Assembly: GCF_010820665.1 (NCBI RefSeq)
Contig: NZ_JAAIKC010000017.1
Coordinates: 17,520-81,519, forward strand
Length of the DNA stretch: 64,000 bases
Direction: 5' to 3'
From: Paenibacillus sp. SYP-B3998
GTDB taxonomy: Bacteria; Bacillota; Bacilli; Paenibacillales; NBRC-103111
Below, piece by piece: positions 18,697-28,204 of the stretch. The translations under genes were made by a program, and so were the position numbers. The notes beneath the pieces were generated by a model. The model had not been told where the DNA came from. It saw nothing but the letters and a program-made list of their open reading frames with translations, and searched no databases. Position 1 is the stretch's first letter. Each line of letters begins with the position of its first letter.

Positions 18697-19240
18697 TTAC
18701 AATTCCATACCGCTATATCCCATAGCACGATAACCTTTTATCCTTTTCTTATACATGTTCATGAGAAGCGGTACTTGAATATCAACATATTCATAAATCT
18801 GTACATCTTGTTTATTGGCATGCGAGCGGTGCAACCTTCCTGCATATTGCCGCAAGCTTCCTTTCCATGAGATCGGATGAACTAGAAATAACGTATCCAG
18901 CCTTGCATCATCGAAGCCTTCCCCAATCAATTTCCCCGTAGCAATAAAAACTCGCTCTTCCGTATCAGGTATACTTGCAATCCGCTGCCTAATCGCCTCT
19001 CGTTGTTTTTTGCCCATACCACCACGTAAAACAATCACATTTTTAGCGAATTATTCAAGCTTCCTTTCAAAATATTCTACATGTGCTGTTCTCATCATCT
19101 ACTAGCAACCGATAAACAGATTGTATAGAAGGACTGGCCGTCTGATCAGGTAATCGAAAAGACGTATACCTCGGCACTTCACATATAAAAATGGACGATC
19201 TTCCGAAAAAACGTAAGTTTTTCAGTGGCCACACTAATCG
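18697..19240 (-). pseudogene. SF2 DEAD/DEAH-box helicase, C-terminal remnant
   Basis: The frame at 18697-19038 carries the helicase C-terminal domain: VIVLRGGMGKKQREAI, then motif V-like ATGKLIGEGFDDARLDTLFL and motif VI QYAGRLHR. Just upstream, RTAHVEYFERKLE is broken by TAA, and PRYTSFRLPDQT in another frame continues the protein. The N-terminal ATPase domain is missing. This wording is typical of helicases of mobile or conflict systems. Confidence 0.75.
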
Positions 19241-19305
19241 TTCGGTTTCTTTTTTATTATAAAGATAATAGAAAAAGAACAACCCAAATCTCGTGGTCGT
19301 TCTTC

Positions 19306-19896
19306 CTATGCATCCAGTGCCTTTACAATACATTCAACCCAAGAAGGAATGGAGTCTGAACGATGTGTAATAGTACCGTTGTCTAAGCCCAGAATAATCC
19401 TGCCCTCTGACAAACTGTTGTCAATAACAATTAAATGGTCAATTATCTGAAAGTGTGAAAGCAAATTTTGAATAGATGTGCCATGGCGCCTTATAATATC
19501 TTCAGAGGGAATGTGGTGGCCACCATTCTTAACACGAACCTGCAACCCTCTCAATATTCAAATGATAATCGCCTAAACCGACATAAAACATTGTGATCTC
19601 AAACCCATTGGTTTTGGCATCGCGCATAAGGCGAATGACATTATCACCGGCCAACGTTGTTTCTACTGAAAAATCACGTCTGTTTCGAATACAGTCCTTG
19701 GCTAATTTTATGGCTTTTTTTCCTGCGGACACTTTTCTACTCTCAGGGTAAAGTGAGTCAATACCCCTTGCCACAAAGCATCTGGGTCAATATTAATGCT
19801 TATTCCGAGCCGATCAACAATAAGGTTTCTTATGGTGCTTTTCCCACTGCCATTGTTCCCAGCAAAAACGTACATGATCGGAGACAATTCATGCAT
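19306..19896 (-). pseudogene. zeta-toxin-like P-loop kinase, frameshifted
   Basis: ATG at 19896 overlaps the stop of the small upstream gene. MYVFAGNNGSGKST (Walker A) and INIDPD continue to ~19770. Then the frame changes to ARGIDSLYPESRKVSAGKKAI...FSVETTLAG...YVGL (19774-19529), and changes again to RVKNGGHHIPSEDIIRRHG (19554-19306). Joined, the three frames give one ~197-residue zeta/AAA-like kinase, so two frameshifts have inactivated it. In zeta toxins this kinase poisons cell wall precursor synthesis. Confidence 0.75.
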
Positions 19897-20065
19897 GAGG
19901 GGAATCCTGTCCGGTAACTGGGATAACATGACCATTATTGTATTCCTTAATTATCTGACCTTTTGCATTCTTATACACAATATATGTCTCGTTCGCCTTA
20001 GCATCTAGCTTAGCGCGATCACCAGTAAGCTTAATAAGCTTCTGGAGATCTTTGATTTGATTCAT
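19889..20065 (-). CDS. small antitoxin-like protein upstream of the zeta-like gene
   Basis: 58 residues from ATG 20065 (MNQIKDLQKLI), with GGTGAG just upstream; an ATG four codons earlier is possible. Charged and hydrophilic, with ANETYIVYKNAKGQIIKEY. Its stop overlaps the toxin start (ATGCATGA), the coupling typical of toxin-antitoxin pairs. No DNA-binding motif is evident. It is intact although the toxin is broken. The antitoxin role is inferred from position only. Confidence 0.55.
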   Translation of the reverse strand: MNQIKDLQKLIKLTGDRAKLDAKANETYIVYKNAKGQIIKEYNNGHVIPVTGQDSPHA

Positions 20066-20119
20066 AAGTCTCACCATCCCAGTAGCTAAGTATCAGCATT
20101 TCGTTTTAATTATAACACA

Positions 20120-20161
20120 AACTAACCCGAACGATTACTTTACTAATCGTTTGGGTTAGTT
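20120..20161. promoter_or_regulatory. 18-bp inverted repeat upstream of the antitoxin-like gene
   Basis: AACTAACCCGAACGATTA (20120-20137) mirrors TAATCGTTTGGGTTAGTT (20144-20161) with one mismatch. A minus-strand TATAAT lies immediately beyond it toward the gene, so the palindrome overlaps the likely -35 region. Either an operator or a terminator with a weak T-tract. Confidence 0.4.
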
Positions 20162-20336
20162 TCTTAAGGACTATAACAGTTTATTCAAAACTTGCCCTAT
20201 TTTAGGCTCTTTTCGGGTGATTTTCGCTGATTTCGGCTCATTTATGTTGAGTTTTCACACCAACTATGTACCAATGGCTTAAAAACGCAACTGTATCACT
20301 AATTTCATCGTGCTGTTTCATCGAAAAAACCCAGTA

Positions 20337-20420
20337 TTAATAAGGCTCTTCAGCATCTGTTTCATTTCGAACAAGCAGCGCAACCGATTCCACATGCACG
20401 GTATGCGGGAACATGTGGTG
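20337..20420 (-). pseudogene. displaced 3' end of the rRNA methyltransferase gene
   Basis: The minus strand reads HMFPHTVHVESVALLVRNET and stops at TAA 20337-20339, matching the last residues of the intact gene at 28771-30813 (DMFPHTVHIESVVLLVRDET). It begins at the shared 16-bp core. Interpreted as the original chromosomal gene end left behind by integration. Confidence 0.85.
20401..20416. repeat. attachment-site direct repeat, copy 1
   Basis: GTATGCGGGAACATGT, identical and in the same orientation to 28841-28856. It marks the outer border of the integrative element beside the displaced gene end. Confidence 0.75.
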
Positions 20421-20443
20421 GTTGTTTAAATTCTGTGATAGTT

Positions 20444-20476
20444 GGTTAAAACCCTTAATTTACAAGGGTTTTAACC
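20444..20476. terminator. inverted repeat after hsdR, likely terminator
   Basis: GGTTAAAACCCTT (20444-20456) pairs perfectly with 20464-20476. It is just inside the element border, downstream of hsdR; the T-run is within the stem. Confidence 0.45.
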
Positions 20477-20511
20477 ATGTCGTACTGTTCTATTTGTTTG
20501 CGTTTTATTGG

Positions 20512-20534
20512 TTGTTGACGATGTTCGTCAACAA
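20512..20534. repeat. inverted repeat TTGTTGACGA with loop
   Basis: Perfect 10-bp arms (20512-20521, 20525-20534); a further CGTCAACA follows at 20537-20544. Placed ~100 bp inside the attachment core, so these may be recombinase arm-type binding sites (inference). Confidence 0.4.
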
Positions 20535-20575
20535 GACGTCAACAGGTCCGTAAACACTACAGGAGCACCATCAGG

Positions 20576-23500
20576 TTAACTATACTTTTGCTTAATTTCA
20601 GCAATCCACGCCGGAAGTTTGGTAGTTAGCGTCATATTATGCCTTAACAAGTTACCTGCCGTTTGGTTGGTTGCCTTACTAAAATTGACACTACTAATGA
20701 GTTCATTGATATAAGGAACAACATCAGGCTGTAAAATAGAATATGATTTCACTGATTTGACAAGTAAGTCACTATCTAGTCCCCACTCTAAAGAAAAATC
20801 AATAACCACGTTCTGCAGCTTACTTGCTTTCCAAACTTCAAAAGCCTCGTCAAATTCCAAACCGCTCGATAGGTTACCTGGAACAAGCTCAGTATCCACA
20901 AATTCTTTCAATAACTGTGCTTGCTCGTACTCCCCCATGTTACTCAACTCTTGAATTTGCTCATGTATAATACGGAGTGTTTCACTATCCACTGTTTGCA
21001 CTCCGTTCGGCGAGGTAACTTTTGAACCAATTAATCTGAGGATATGATTCGCATCGATTACTTGTGTTCCTGCTAGTTTGGTTTTTCCAACGAGTGGATT
21101 GATTGATGCTGGAGGAGATGGAGTTCCCGGTTTCCACGTTAAGTTTTTATATGCACCGAAATACTGCATCCAAGTGTGCTCATCTATACCAAAAGTTAAA
21201 TCATTCCACTTAAATTCATAGTATTGTTCTACTAAATTTAGCTGTTCAGCAGCATCTTTGAAAGCGAGTATAAACGCTTCTTTTTTCTCTTCATCATTTT
21301 CAATTGCCTGCCATTCAGTAGGATCAGGTAAAGTTGGAATCATATCAATAACTTTAATGGCTAACTTCTTTACAGCAGTTTCATAGGTATCCACGATTGC
21401 TTTACTGCTCTTGCCACCGCTTCCATACAGCTTCAAGGCTGTATCTACGATTTGCTCGGTAAGCCGTGGATATTGGAAGTTGATAATCGTTCCAAATTCT
21501 TTATTTGAGCCAAACACACGATTGGTTCTTGAGTAGGCTTGTATCAAACTTTGAAGTTCAAGTGAACGGTCAACATACAGTGTATTAAGACGCTTAGCGT
21601 CATAGCCTGTCAGTAATTGATTTGCCACCAGGATTAGATCAATATTCTTAGGATTTCGTCCACTACCGCCGCGAGTGGCACGCTCAACGAGATCTTCAAA
21701 GTAAGCATCCTCACCGTGTTTTTTATCACCAGCGACAAACTCAATGCCTGTAAATGCAGCGTAGTCCTTAAACATACCCTCTACAAGCTTAGGATCTATG
21801 GGTGTAGGATCATTTTCGTTACCGAAACTAAACGTCATAGCCACGTTTAACGTTTCACCACGAGCTGTCAGCTGCTTCTTGAATTCATCATAATAAGCAA
21901 TCACCCGGTTTTTATAAGCCACTGTTAATATTGCATTAAACTCTCTACCTTGTGATTGAGATTCCCAGTTATTCAGAATCTCTTCAACCACACGCGGGAT
22001 ATGCGTTTCATCCTGGTATTCTAACAAGCCTCGATTTTGAGCTTGCTTTTCAACGTCAACTTCTGACATCTCTTGAACTTGACGTTCAATTTCTCTTTCC
22101 GTCAACTCAGGATGTTCTTGCTTAATCTTTTCAGCTAATTGTTCTCTTAAATCATCATAACTCTTGAATTCTCCGGTGTTGATATAGTCAACATGAAAAC
22201 CTAATACGTTTTTATCAGCAATCGCTTCATCAATCGTATATTGATGTAACTTAGGTCCAAATAACTTCTCAGTTGTATTGATGACTTCGCTTTTTTCATT
22301 GACCTTCCCTTTGATCTTATTTTCATCAAATAAAGGTGTTCCGGTAAAGCCAAAGAAAAGTCCATTTTTCTTGAAATAACTCTTAATGGTTCCCATCATC
22401 TGTCCCATTGTCGTACGGTGAGCTTCATCGATGATAAAAACGATTTTCTTATCTGCTAAACTATCATCATGAGCTTCTTCCAGCTCTTTAACCAGAGAAT
22501 TCAGTTTGAATGTGGTCGTTACCACAATTCCATTTTTAACTGACTTAAGTATCTTTTTAAGCTGATAGGTGTGCTTTGTATCATCAACGGAAACAGACTC
22601 GTAAGCAGCATACGCTTTGAAGTTCTCACTTGTACGGTTGTCTAACTCTCGTCTATCAACAAGGAAAACGACCTTATCAAATCCTGCCCTAGTCGATAAA
22701 AACAAAGCTGTCTTAAAACTCGTGATAGTCTTCCCTGAGCCAGTGGTATGCCAAACAAATCCGCCATGAGGAACTTTTTCATCATTGTCCCAACCGAAAG
22801 CAGCACCTTCGACAGATTGTAGGGCATACACTTGATATGGACGCAATAGCATATGGCGCCTGTTTTCTTCATCTCTTGCTTCGTCAATGACCAAGTAATC
22901 TCCCACCATTTGATGAGCCATTGGAATCATCAGAAAGTGCTCCACTACTGTTTGCCAATTGTTAATCGGTTTGTTGTCTTTATCCGACCAATGAAAGACA
23001 AAACTAGGGTTAAAATCTCCTACGGTTTTTGGAGTGGCAAAATATCGAGTGGCAATTTCAGAAGTAATGACCATCATCTGCGAAAAGGCCATAAAGTTAT
23101 TGCTGTATTCGCCGTCACGATAGTAGCGTATAAACTGTCCAAATGCCTCGTCTAGCGTTTTGTCCGCACGTTTTTGCTCAATATTAATTAACGGTAAGCC
23201 ATTGATAAGCAAGACAAGATCAAAACGGTTGTTATTTGATGTCTGTACTTCTCTAGCAATTTTATAGCTTGAGTCCCCGCCACGGACTTCAGCTTTTTTA
23301 AATATGGTCAACGTGATTTGTTTTCTTGTTATATTGGGATTATCATCACGGTAAATGCCATCAATCTTTCCTTTTGATTCTTCAATGGCTAAAATCTTGG
23401 CTGCCTCATAGCTGTTACTGATACGGTTAACTTTTGCCATAACTTGTTTGAACTCGTTATCCGTTAATTCCACACCTTCCAGCTGGTCTGCATTAATACG

Positions 23501-23659
23501 GTTCAATTCGCCACGCCAATGAGCAACCAGATCAGCAACGGTCACTTTTTGAATATTTCCATCCAAGAAGTCAGGAGCTTGCCATTTATATTTTTTAAGT
23601 TCTTTAACAAAATTTTCTTGATAGGTTTTTTCTGCCGCAGTTTTTGGTGCACTACTCAT
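20576..23659 (-). CDS. hsdR: type I restriction enzyme R subunit
   Basis: 1027 residues. N-terminal PD-(D/E)xK nuclease: Asp147 in RFDLVLLING, then Glu161-x-Lys163 in INIEQKR. SF2 translocase: Walker A TGSGKT (Lys310), DEAH (411-414), TGTPLF, and motif VI-like QAYSRTNR. A helical C-terminal region binds the methylase. It acts as the ATP-driven DNA translocase and nuclease, cutting DNA that lacks the host methylation. All catalytic residues are present and the frame is open, so it is probably active. Last gene of the hsdM-hsdS-hsdR operon, 15 bases after hsdS. Confidence 0.96.
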   Translation of the reverse strand: MSSAPKTAAEKTYQENFVKELKKYKWQAPDFLDGNIQKVTVADLVAHWRGELNRINADQLEGVELTDNEFKQVMAKVNRISNSYEAAKILAIEESKGKIDGIYRDDNPNITRKQITLTIFKKAEVRGGDSSYKIAREVQTSNNNRFDLVLLINGLPLINIEQKRADKTLDEAFGQFIRYYRDGEYSNNFMAFSQMMVITSEIATRYFATPKTVGDFNPSFVFHWSDKDNKPINNWQTVVEHFLMIPMAHQMVGDYLVIDEARDEENRRHMLLRPYQVYALQSVEGAAFGWDNDEKVPHGGFVWHTTGSGKTITSFKTALFLSTRAGFDKVVFLVDRRELDNRTSENFKAYAAYESVSVDDTKHTYQLKKILKSVKNGIVVTTTFKLNSLVKELEEAHDDSLADKKIVFIIDEAHRTTMGQMMGTIKSYFKKNGLFFGFTGTPLFDENKIKGKVNEKSEVINTTEKLFGPKLHQYTIDEAIADKNVLGFHVDYINTGEFKSYDDLREQLAEKIKQEHPELTEREIERQVQEMSEVDVEKQAQNRGLLEYQDETHIPRVVEEILNNWESQSQGREFNAILTVAYKNRVIAYYDEFKKQLTARGETLNVAMTFSFGNENDPTPIDPKLVEGMFKDYAAFTGIEFVAGDKKHGEDAYFEDLVERATRGGSGRNPKNIDLILVANQLLTGYDAKRLNTLYVDRSLELQSLIQAYSRTNRVFGSNKEFGTIINFQYPRLTEQIVDTALKLYGSGGKSSKAIVDTYETAVKKLAIKVIDMIPTLPDPTEWQAIENDEEKKEAFILAFKDAAEQLNLVEQYYEFKWNDLTFGIDEHTWMQYFGAYKNLTWKPGTPSPPASINPLVGKTKLAGTQVIDANHILRLIGSKVTSPNGVQTVDSETLRIIHEQIQELSNMGEYEQAQLLKEFVDTELVPGNLSSGLEFDEAFEVWKASKLQNVVIDFSLEWGLDSDLLVKSVKSYSILQPDVVPYINELISSVNFSKATNQTAGNLLRHNMTLTTKLPAWIAEIKQKYS

Positions 23660-23674
23660 GACTTACGCTCCCCT

Positions 23675-24946
23675 CTATACAAACATCTCATTTAGGTATG
23701 CTTTTTTAATACTTTGTAATTTATTCAGCTTACGCTGATGAAGGGTGATAAGCTCGTCGAGACTGGAGAAGAACTCTCCAATTTTAGTCTGTTCTTCCTT
23801 GTTTGGAAGTACAACTGGAAAATCTACAAGTATATTTTGATTAAGATGTTTTATTGTTCCACCAGTAGCCTTTTTAGAAACGTAATCCATTAAATACGGC
23901 GCCTTCAAATATTGAAAAAGATACTTGCCATCAACGGAATTACCATCTCTTAATTCCACATTGAATACACCAGCATTTAATGTGGCTGGCATTGTCAATC
24001 CCTGTACATAAGCGACTTTACCCAATGTTCCGTCCTTTGTGATAAGTATACTTCCATTAGTGATTTGAATGTGTTTATCTTGAATGTATCTTTCTTTTTC
24101 AACATAATGACAAGTTGAATAATTTATTGCTCCGTCTTCGAAGTCAGTTCCTGTTATTAGCATGTACTCACCACTGTCTAAGAACTCAGAAGTTCTTAAA
24201 TTTTGCCAACCAATTCTAGCGTGCATAGTGGCTATCTCAGATAGCTTACGCTGTTCCCAAGTGTCAGTGAATCCGGCAAATCTCCTTTTTGGCTCATACT
24301 CACCTTCAGCGGGAAACATTTCAGAAAGATAAGCCGATTTTAACGCTTTCGCTTTTTCTAATTTACGCTGATGAAGGGTGATGAGGTGGTCTAGCTGGGT
24401 AAAATATGAGCCGATATCATTCTGCTCGTCAATGGAAGGCAAGCGTATCGGAGTTTCTTTTACTTGCTCAATTGTGTAATGGGCTATTGTTCCGATATGA
24501 GAAATACCCCTTAAATATCTCCTAAATTCCGGCGAGGTAAAATAAGTATAAAGGTATCGACTATTGAATTTCTCTGAACTCTTTATCCATATTAAATCGG
24601 CATCTTTTGAGTACAAAGGGTCGTTATTAGGCACAATATAAGGAATTCCAATAGAACCTCCTCCGGTAATTAAAATATCGTCTTTTTCAAGTTTTCCGGA
24701 AACCCTTGCTAACTGTTCATATAGTTCAATTGAGATAAATGCCTTCTCATTTTCTTTTCCTTTGTAAGCAGATACAACATCACTTGACCTGAAAAATGGT
24801 ATCCCCGATGAAGCCCATTCTTCTTTGTGAACGCGAGCCGCGGATGCTACATTTGTCAGTTCTCCAACCGTACGCTGTTCCCAACAGTTAGTGTCTTGAT
24901 ATTCTTTAAATCGCCTTTTTGGTACAATTTTTTTTCGTTCAGTCAT
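23675..24946 (-). CDS. hsdS: type I restriction enzyme specificity subunit
   Basis: 423 residues with two target recognition domains, each led by a WEQR motif (CWEQRTVGEL ~22, TWEQRKLSEI ~230). Each is closed by a conserved helix (LDHLITLHQRKLEKAKALK and LDELITLHQRKLNKLQSIK). The helices act as a ruler between the two half-sites of the bipartite recognition sequence. The helix-encoding DNA includes an identical 20-bp repeat (23730-23749 and 24363-24382). Its start overlaps the hsdM stop by one base. The recognised sequence cannot be read from the protein. Confidence 0.95.
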   Translation of the reverse strand: MTERKKIVPKRRFKEYQDTNCWEQRTVGELTNVASAARVHKEEWASSGIPFFRSSDVVSAYKGKENEKAFISIELYEQLARVSGKLEKDDILITGGGSIGIPYIVPNNDPLYSKDADLIWIKSSEKFNSRYLYTYFTSPEFRRYLRGISHIGTIAHYTIEQVKETPIRLPSIDEQNDIGSYFTQLDHLITLHQRKLEKAKALKSAYLSEMFPAEGEYEPKRRFAGFTDTWEQRKLSEIATMHARIGWQNLRTSEFLDSGEYMLITGTDFEDGAINYSTCHYVEKERYIQDKHIQITNGSILITKDGTLGKVAYVQGLTMPATLNAGVFNVELRDGNSVDGKYLFQYLKAPYLMDYVSKKATGGTIKHLNQNILVDFPVVLPNKEEQTKIGEFFSSLDELITLHQRKLNKLQSIKKAYLNEMFV

Positions 24947-27507
24947 TACCTCACCACCAATTCACTCATTAAGGCTTCAAAAGCTGATTCCAAGTCCCGA
25001 CTTTCATTATCAATCGCTGACAACGTATCGGCATAGCGATTGTTCAACATTTGCAACGTTCTTAACTCTTTTTTTAGCGGTAACTCTACCAAACCAACCA
25101 TAGCATCCACAGCGCTTCCGAACCATTTTTCATACATCAGGTTGTCGATTTCTTCATTTGTCAAAATTAGGATACGCTTGTACACGGCTTCTTTAAGCGC
25201 CTTTTCATCATCTTTGACGGCTTTGATAAGCGCTGATTTATCTGCAAATAACCTCTCAACTTTACTCAGTAGGTTATATTCAACTGTTCCCTTGAACGCC
25301 TTCTTCAACTCTACTTTGATTGATTTGCTTTCAAAAGCTTCTCCAGCTTCATTCAAGATCTCGCCTAGAGCATTAGCTTCATCACTGTCTTCAACCTTTG
25401 CAGCCTCAACCAGTTCTAGCAACTCAGCTTCAATTTCTTGAATGCGTATATTTTTTGATTCGATTTCTTCTAACTCATTACTATATAAACGTTGAGCTAT
25501 CAAATCATTCGGTACGATACTGCCAAACCAACCATCTTGCTCTTCACGTTTCTTTTCACCCGTTCCTTTAGTTACCATTTTCGGCTCGCGAGTGCGTCCT
25601 GCCGTATAGAAATCACTTGACGCAATTATTTCTGTATCATGCGCCAGTGCATTCTTCCAAATCTCAGCCACAATCTGATACCCATCATAAGCATCAATAT
25701 ACTTGAACTCTGATAACAACACCTTGATTTCAATAAGCATTTCATCCATTAACTGAGTCAAACTACTACTGGTGTTTACATTTCGTAGAACATTCCAATA
25801 TTTATCAATATAAGATTTAGCTTTGCCTTCGATTTTTTTTGATTTGTCAACAATACGCGAGTCGTTCAATATATCCACAGAAATTTCATCAACTGGTTTT
25901 AATAGTTCAACATAACCGGCACGAATTTCTCTCAACGATTGTCCCAAAACATCTGACACGGTAGACTGCAAAATCTTTAAGTCGTCAATGTTCTTCTGAG
26001 GAATCCCACCAAGAAGATGCGCATCTACATCATGAGGAATTTCTTCGTCAAGCGCCTCAAGGTAGCGGGGAATATTCATGTTATATTGATTCGCCAGTAT
26101 TTCCTCACGAGTTGCTAAATGACTGTACCCTTTCTCTTGTCTTCGTTCAACATACGTATCCACGATTTTAGCGATGTCTTTTTCTTGTAGCATGTTTTGT
26201 TTGCCAACTTTAATAAATTTGCGAGAAGCATCAATAATTAAGACAGGTTCGCCAATTGCTCGGTTCTTCTTCAGAATGATAATAACTACTGGGATACTTG
26301 TATTGGTAAATAAATTGCTTGGCAAACCGATGATGGTATCAATGTAATTCTTCTTGAGCAATCGTTCACGAATCTCACCTTCAGATGAACCACGGAACAG
26401 AACCCCGTGAGGTAAGACAATCGCCATTGTTCCGTTTGGACCTAAGTGGAATAATCCATGTAAAAGAAATGCAAAATCCCCTTTGGAGTCTGGTGGCAAC
26501 ACTCCCGCTATTTCAAACCGAGGGTCGCTGACTTTTAAATTTGCTCTGTTCCAGTTCTTCGCAGAATAAGGTGGATTCATAACCACTGCATCAAACTGTA
26601 CACCTTCATTTGGACGTGTTGGATCTTCAGGCCAGTCATGTGAAAGGGTGTCGCCGTTTTTAATAGTCATCTTGTCTGGGCGAACACCATGAAGCAATAA
26701 ATTCATACGAGTCAAGTTGTAAGTTGCTGTATTCTTTTCTTGTCCGTAATAGCTCAAATTCTTTTGAACATCTGCATCCAAATGCTTCTTTACCGTTAAT
26801 AGTAGTGAACCCGAACCGACAGTCGGATCATAGATTGACTTGATGCCTGGCGTTTTCACTGCGATTTGTGCCATGACTTCACTGACTTGACGTGGTGTGT
26901 AGAACTCTCCTGCCTTCTTCCCTGACTCCATCGCAAACTGACCAATGAGATACTCATACGCATCACCCAATACATCGCCTTTTTGTAATGCCACCATGTT
27001 CAAGTCTGCAAACAGTAAAATCAGTGCCTTAATATTTTTACTACGATCGTTTAGGCTACTACCTAAAGCAGTATCCGTTAAATCAAGCGCAGAACTTGAG
27101 AACAATCCCTTGAAGTCATTCGAATCTCCAGACACGGCAATTGTACGCTCGAAGTTGTTCAAACTATCCGTTACTTTTTGAACTTCAAAATCTCCTGAGT
27201 TGATGTCTTTTAACCAAGTCTGATAGAGATGTTCGGGTGAAACATAATAACCTAGTACATTTTGAAGCATTTTATCCAGCTGTTCACCGTATTCAGCTTT
27301 GGCCTTTGTGTACTCCTCAACCAATTCCGATTCAGTCGTATGCCCTAAACCGCTGGTTACTTTGAATGCTTCTATAGTCTTATCACTCAAAAATTTATAG
27401 AACATCAACCCCAGCATATAATCTTTGTAACGACTGGCATCCATTGAACCACGCAGTTCATTTGCCCCGTCCCATAATCTGCGTTTAATTTCTTCTGATG
27501 TAATCAC
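24946..27507 (-). CDS. hsdM: type I restriction enzyme methylase subunit
   Basis: 853 residues from a GTG start that overlaps the stop of a short upstream frame. N-terminal helical HsdM_N domain (LWDGANELRGSMDASRYKDYML), then N6-adenine methylase motifs DPTVGSGS (227-234) and NPPY (311-314), plus FYTPRQVSEVM. Many HsdM proteins are about 500 residues; here ~330 extra C-terminal residues, largely helical and charged, extend it. With HsdS it methylates adenine at the recognition sites and protects host DNA. All motifs are intact. Confidence 0.95.
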   Translation of the reverse strand: MITSEEIKRRLWDGANELRGSMDASRYKDYMLGLMFYKFLSDKTIEAFKVTSGLGHTTESELVEEYTKAKAEYGEQLDKMLQNVLGYYVSPEHLYQTWLKDINSGDFEVQKVTDSLNNFERTIAVSGDSNDFKGLFSSSALDLTDTALGSSLNDRSKNIKALILLFADLNMVALQKGDVLGDAYEYLIGQFAMESGKKAGEFYTPRQVSEVMAQIAVKTPGIKSIYDPTVGSGSLLLTVKKHLDADVQKNLSYYGQEKNTATYNLTRMNLLLHGVRPDKMTIKNGDTLSHDWPEDPTRPNEGVQFDAVVMNPPYSAKNWNRANLKVSDPRFEIAGVLPPDSKGDFAFLLHGLFHLGPNGTMAIVLPHGVLFRGSSEGEIRERLLKKNYIDTIIGLPSNLFTNTSIPVVIIILKKNRAIGEPVLIIDASRKFIKVGKQNMLQEKDIAKIVDTYVERRQEKGYSHLATREEILANQYNMNIPRYLEALDEEIPHDVDAHLLGGIPQKNIDDLKILQSTVSDVLGQSLREIRAGYVELLKPVDEISVDILNDSRIVDKSKKIEGKAKSYIDKYWNVLRNVNTSSSLTQLMDEMLIEIKVLLSEFKYIDAYDGYQIVAEIWKNALAHDTEIIASSDFYTAGRTREPKMVTKGTGEKKREEQDGWFGSIVPNDLIAQRLYSNELEEIESKNIRIQEIEAELLELVEAAKVEDSDEANALGEILNEAGEAFESKSIKVELKKAFKGTVEYNLLSKVERLFADKSALIKAVKDDEKALKEAVYKRILILTNEEIDNLMYEKWFGSAVDAMVGLVELPLKKELRTLQMLNNRYADTLSAIDNESRDLESAFEALMSELVVR

Positions 27508-27650
27508 TTCGTATCCTCCATTAATTTTTTTATTTTTTTCAGCTCAGAAATATCACCTATATCAACATCAGGCACCAAACATATATCGTCAAAAATATAT
27601 CTGTCGTGAAAAGTCGGCTTAAAACCGAAAATTGCGGTTGACGAATTCAA
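27504..27650 (-). CDS. short upstream frame coupled to hsdM
   Basis: A 48-codon frame from TTG 27650 ends FHDRYIFDDICLVPDVDIGDI...KLMEDTK, with its TGA overlapping the hsdM GTG. The composition looks protein-like, but there is no good ribosome binding site, and it overlaps the remnant next to it. It may be the 3' end of a lost gene or a short leader peptide that couples translation. Confidence 0.3.
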   Translation of the reverse strand: MNSSTAIFGFKPTFHDRYIFDDICLVPDVDIGDISELKKIKKLMEDTK

Positions 27651-27742
27651 ACGAACCTAAACCGAGGATGGAAATGGAGAAGTTGACCGAGCCACGTAAC
27701 TTATTAGCAGAATCCCAAAGAGTTTCTTCGATGCTGGCCATA
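27630..27742 (-). pseudogene. remnant of a second hsdM N-terminus
   Basis: From ATG at 27742 the minus strand reads MASIEETLWDSANKLRGSVNFS, which is an HsdM N-terminal start of a different lineage from the intact hsdM next to it, then drifts and stops. Only the first ~20 residues are recognisable. Confidence 0.6.
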
Positions 27743-28180
27743 ATGTATTATGTATTCTCCTCTTGACTTTACTAGTGTTATTAGTGAACAGAGGGGTTTA
27801 AATACCCCCTCGGCTATAGTTCCTCCAATGTAGTTCAACATACCCATCTTATATTAGTTTCAACAACCCATACCTAAAACCCTGTTTATCGCGCTTTCCT
27901 TTTGTATCCCTTACTTAACCCAATATTGTTATAGACCTGTTAGTCCTTTATTACGTAAACCATCCATACATAAGGACAAGACAGGATCCCTAGACCTTTT
28001 ACAGGGTACAAACTTTTTTTGCTTTTGGCTCCACACTTTGTTTACTGGTTCAAGACTCCTTAATATTAGCTCATGACTTTTTTTATAAATTTGAATATAG
28101 GATGTTATAAGTGAGATCTTGGACTCGAGTGGAAGCATATTGACTTTAGCACTGGCGTTATTGATGTTTAGCGAATGATG
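27743..28180. other. non-coding or unrecognised stretch
   Basis: A minus frame (28225-27929) gives a lysine-rich ~70-residue peptide from an internal ATG (MLPLESKISLITSYIQI), but it has no convincing ribosome binding site and no known relative. I see nothing else. Confidence 0.4.
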
Positions 28181-28204
28181 ATACAAGCATTCAATGAAGA
28201 AGTA

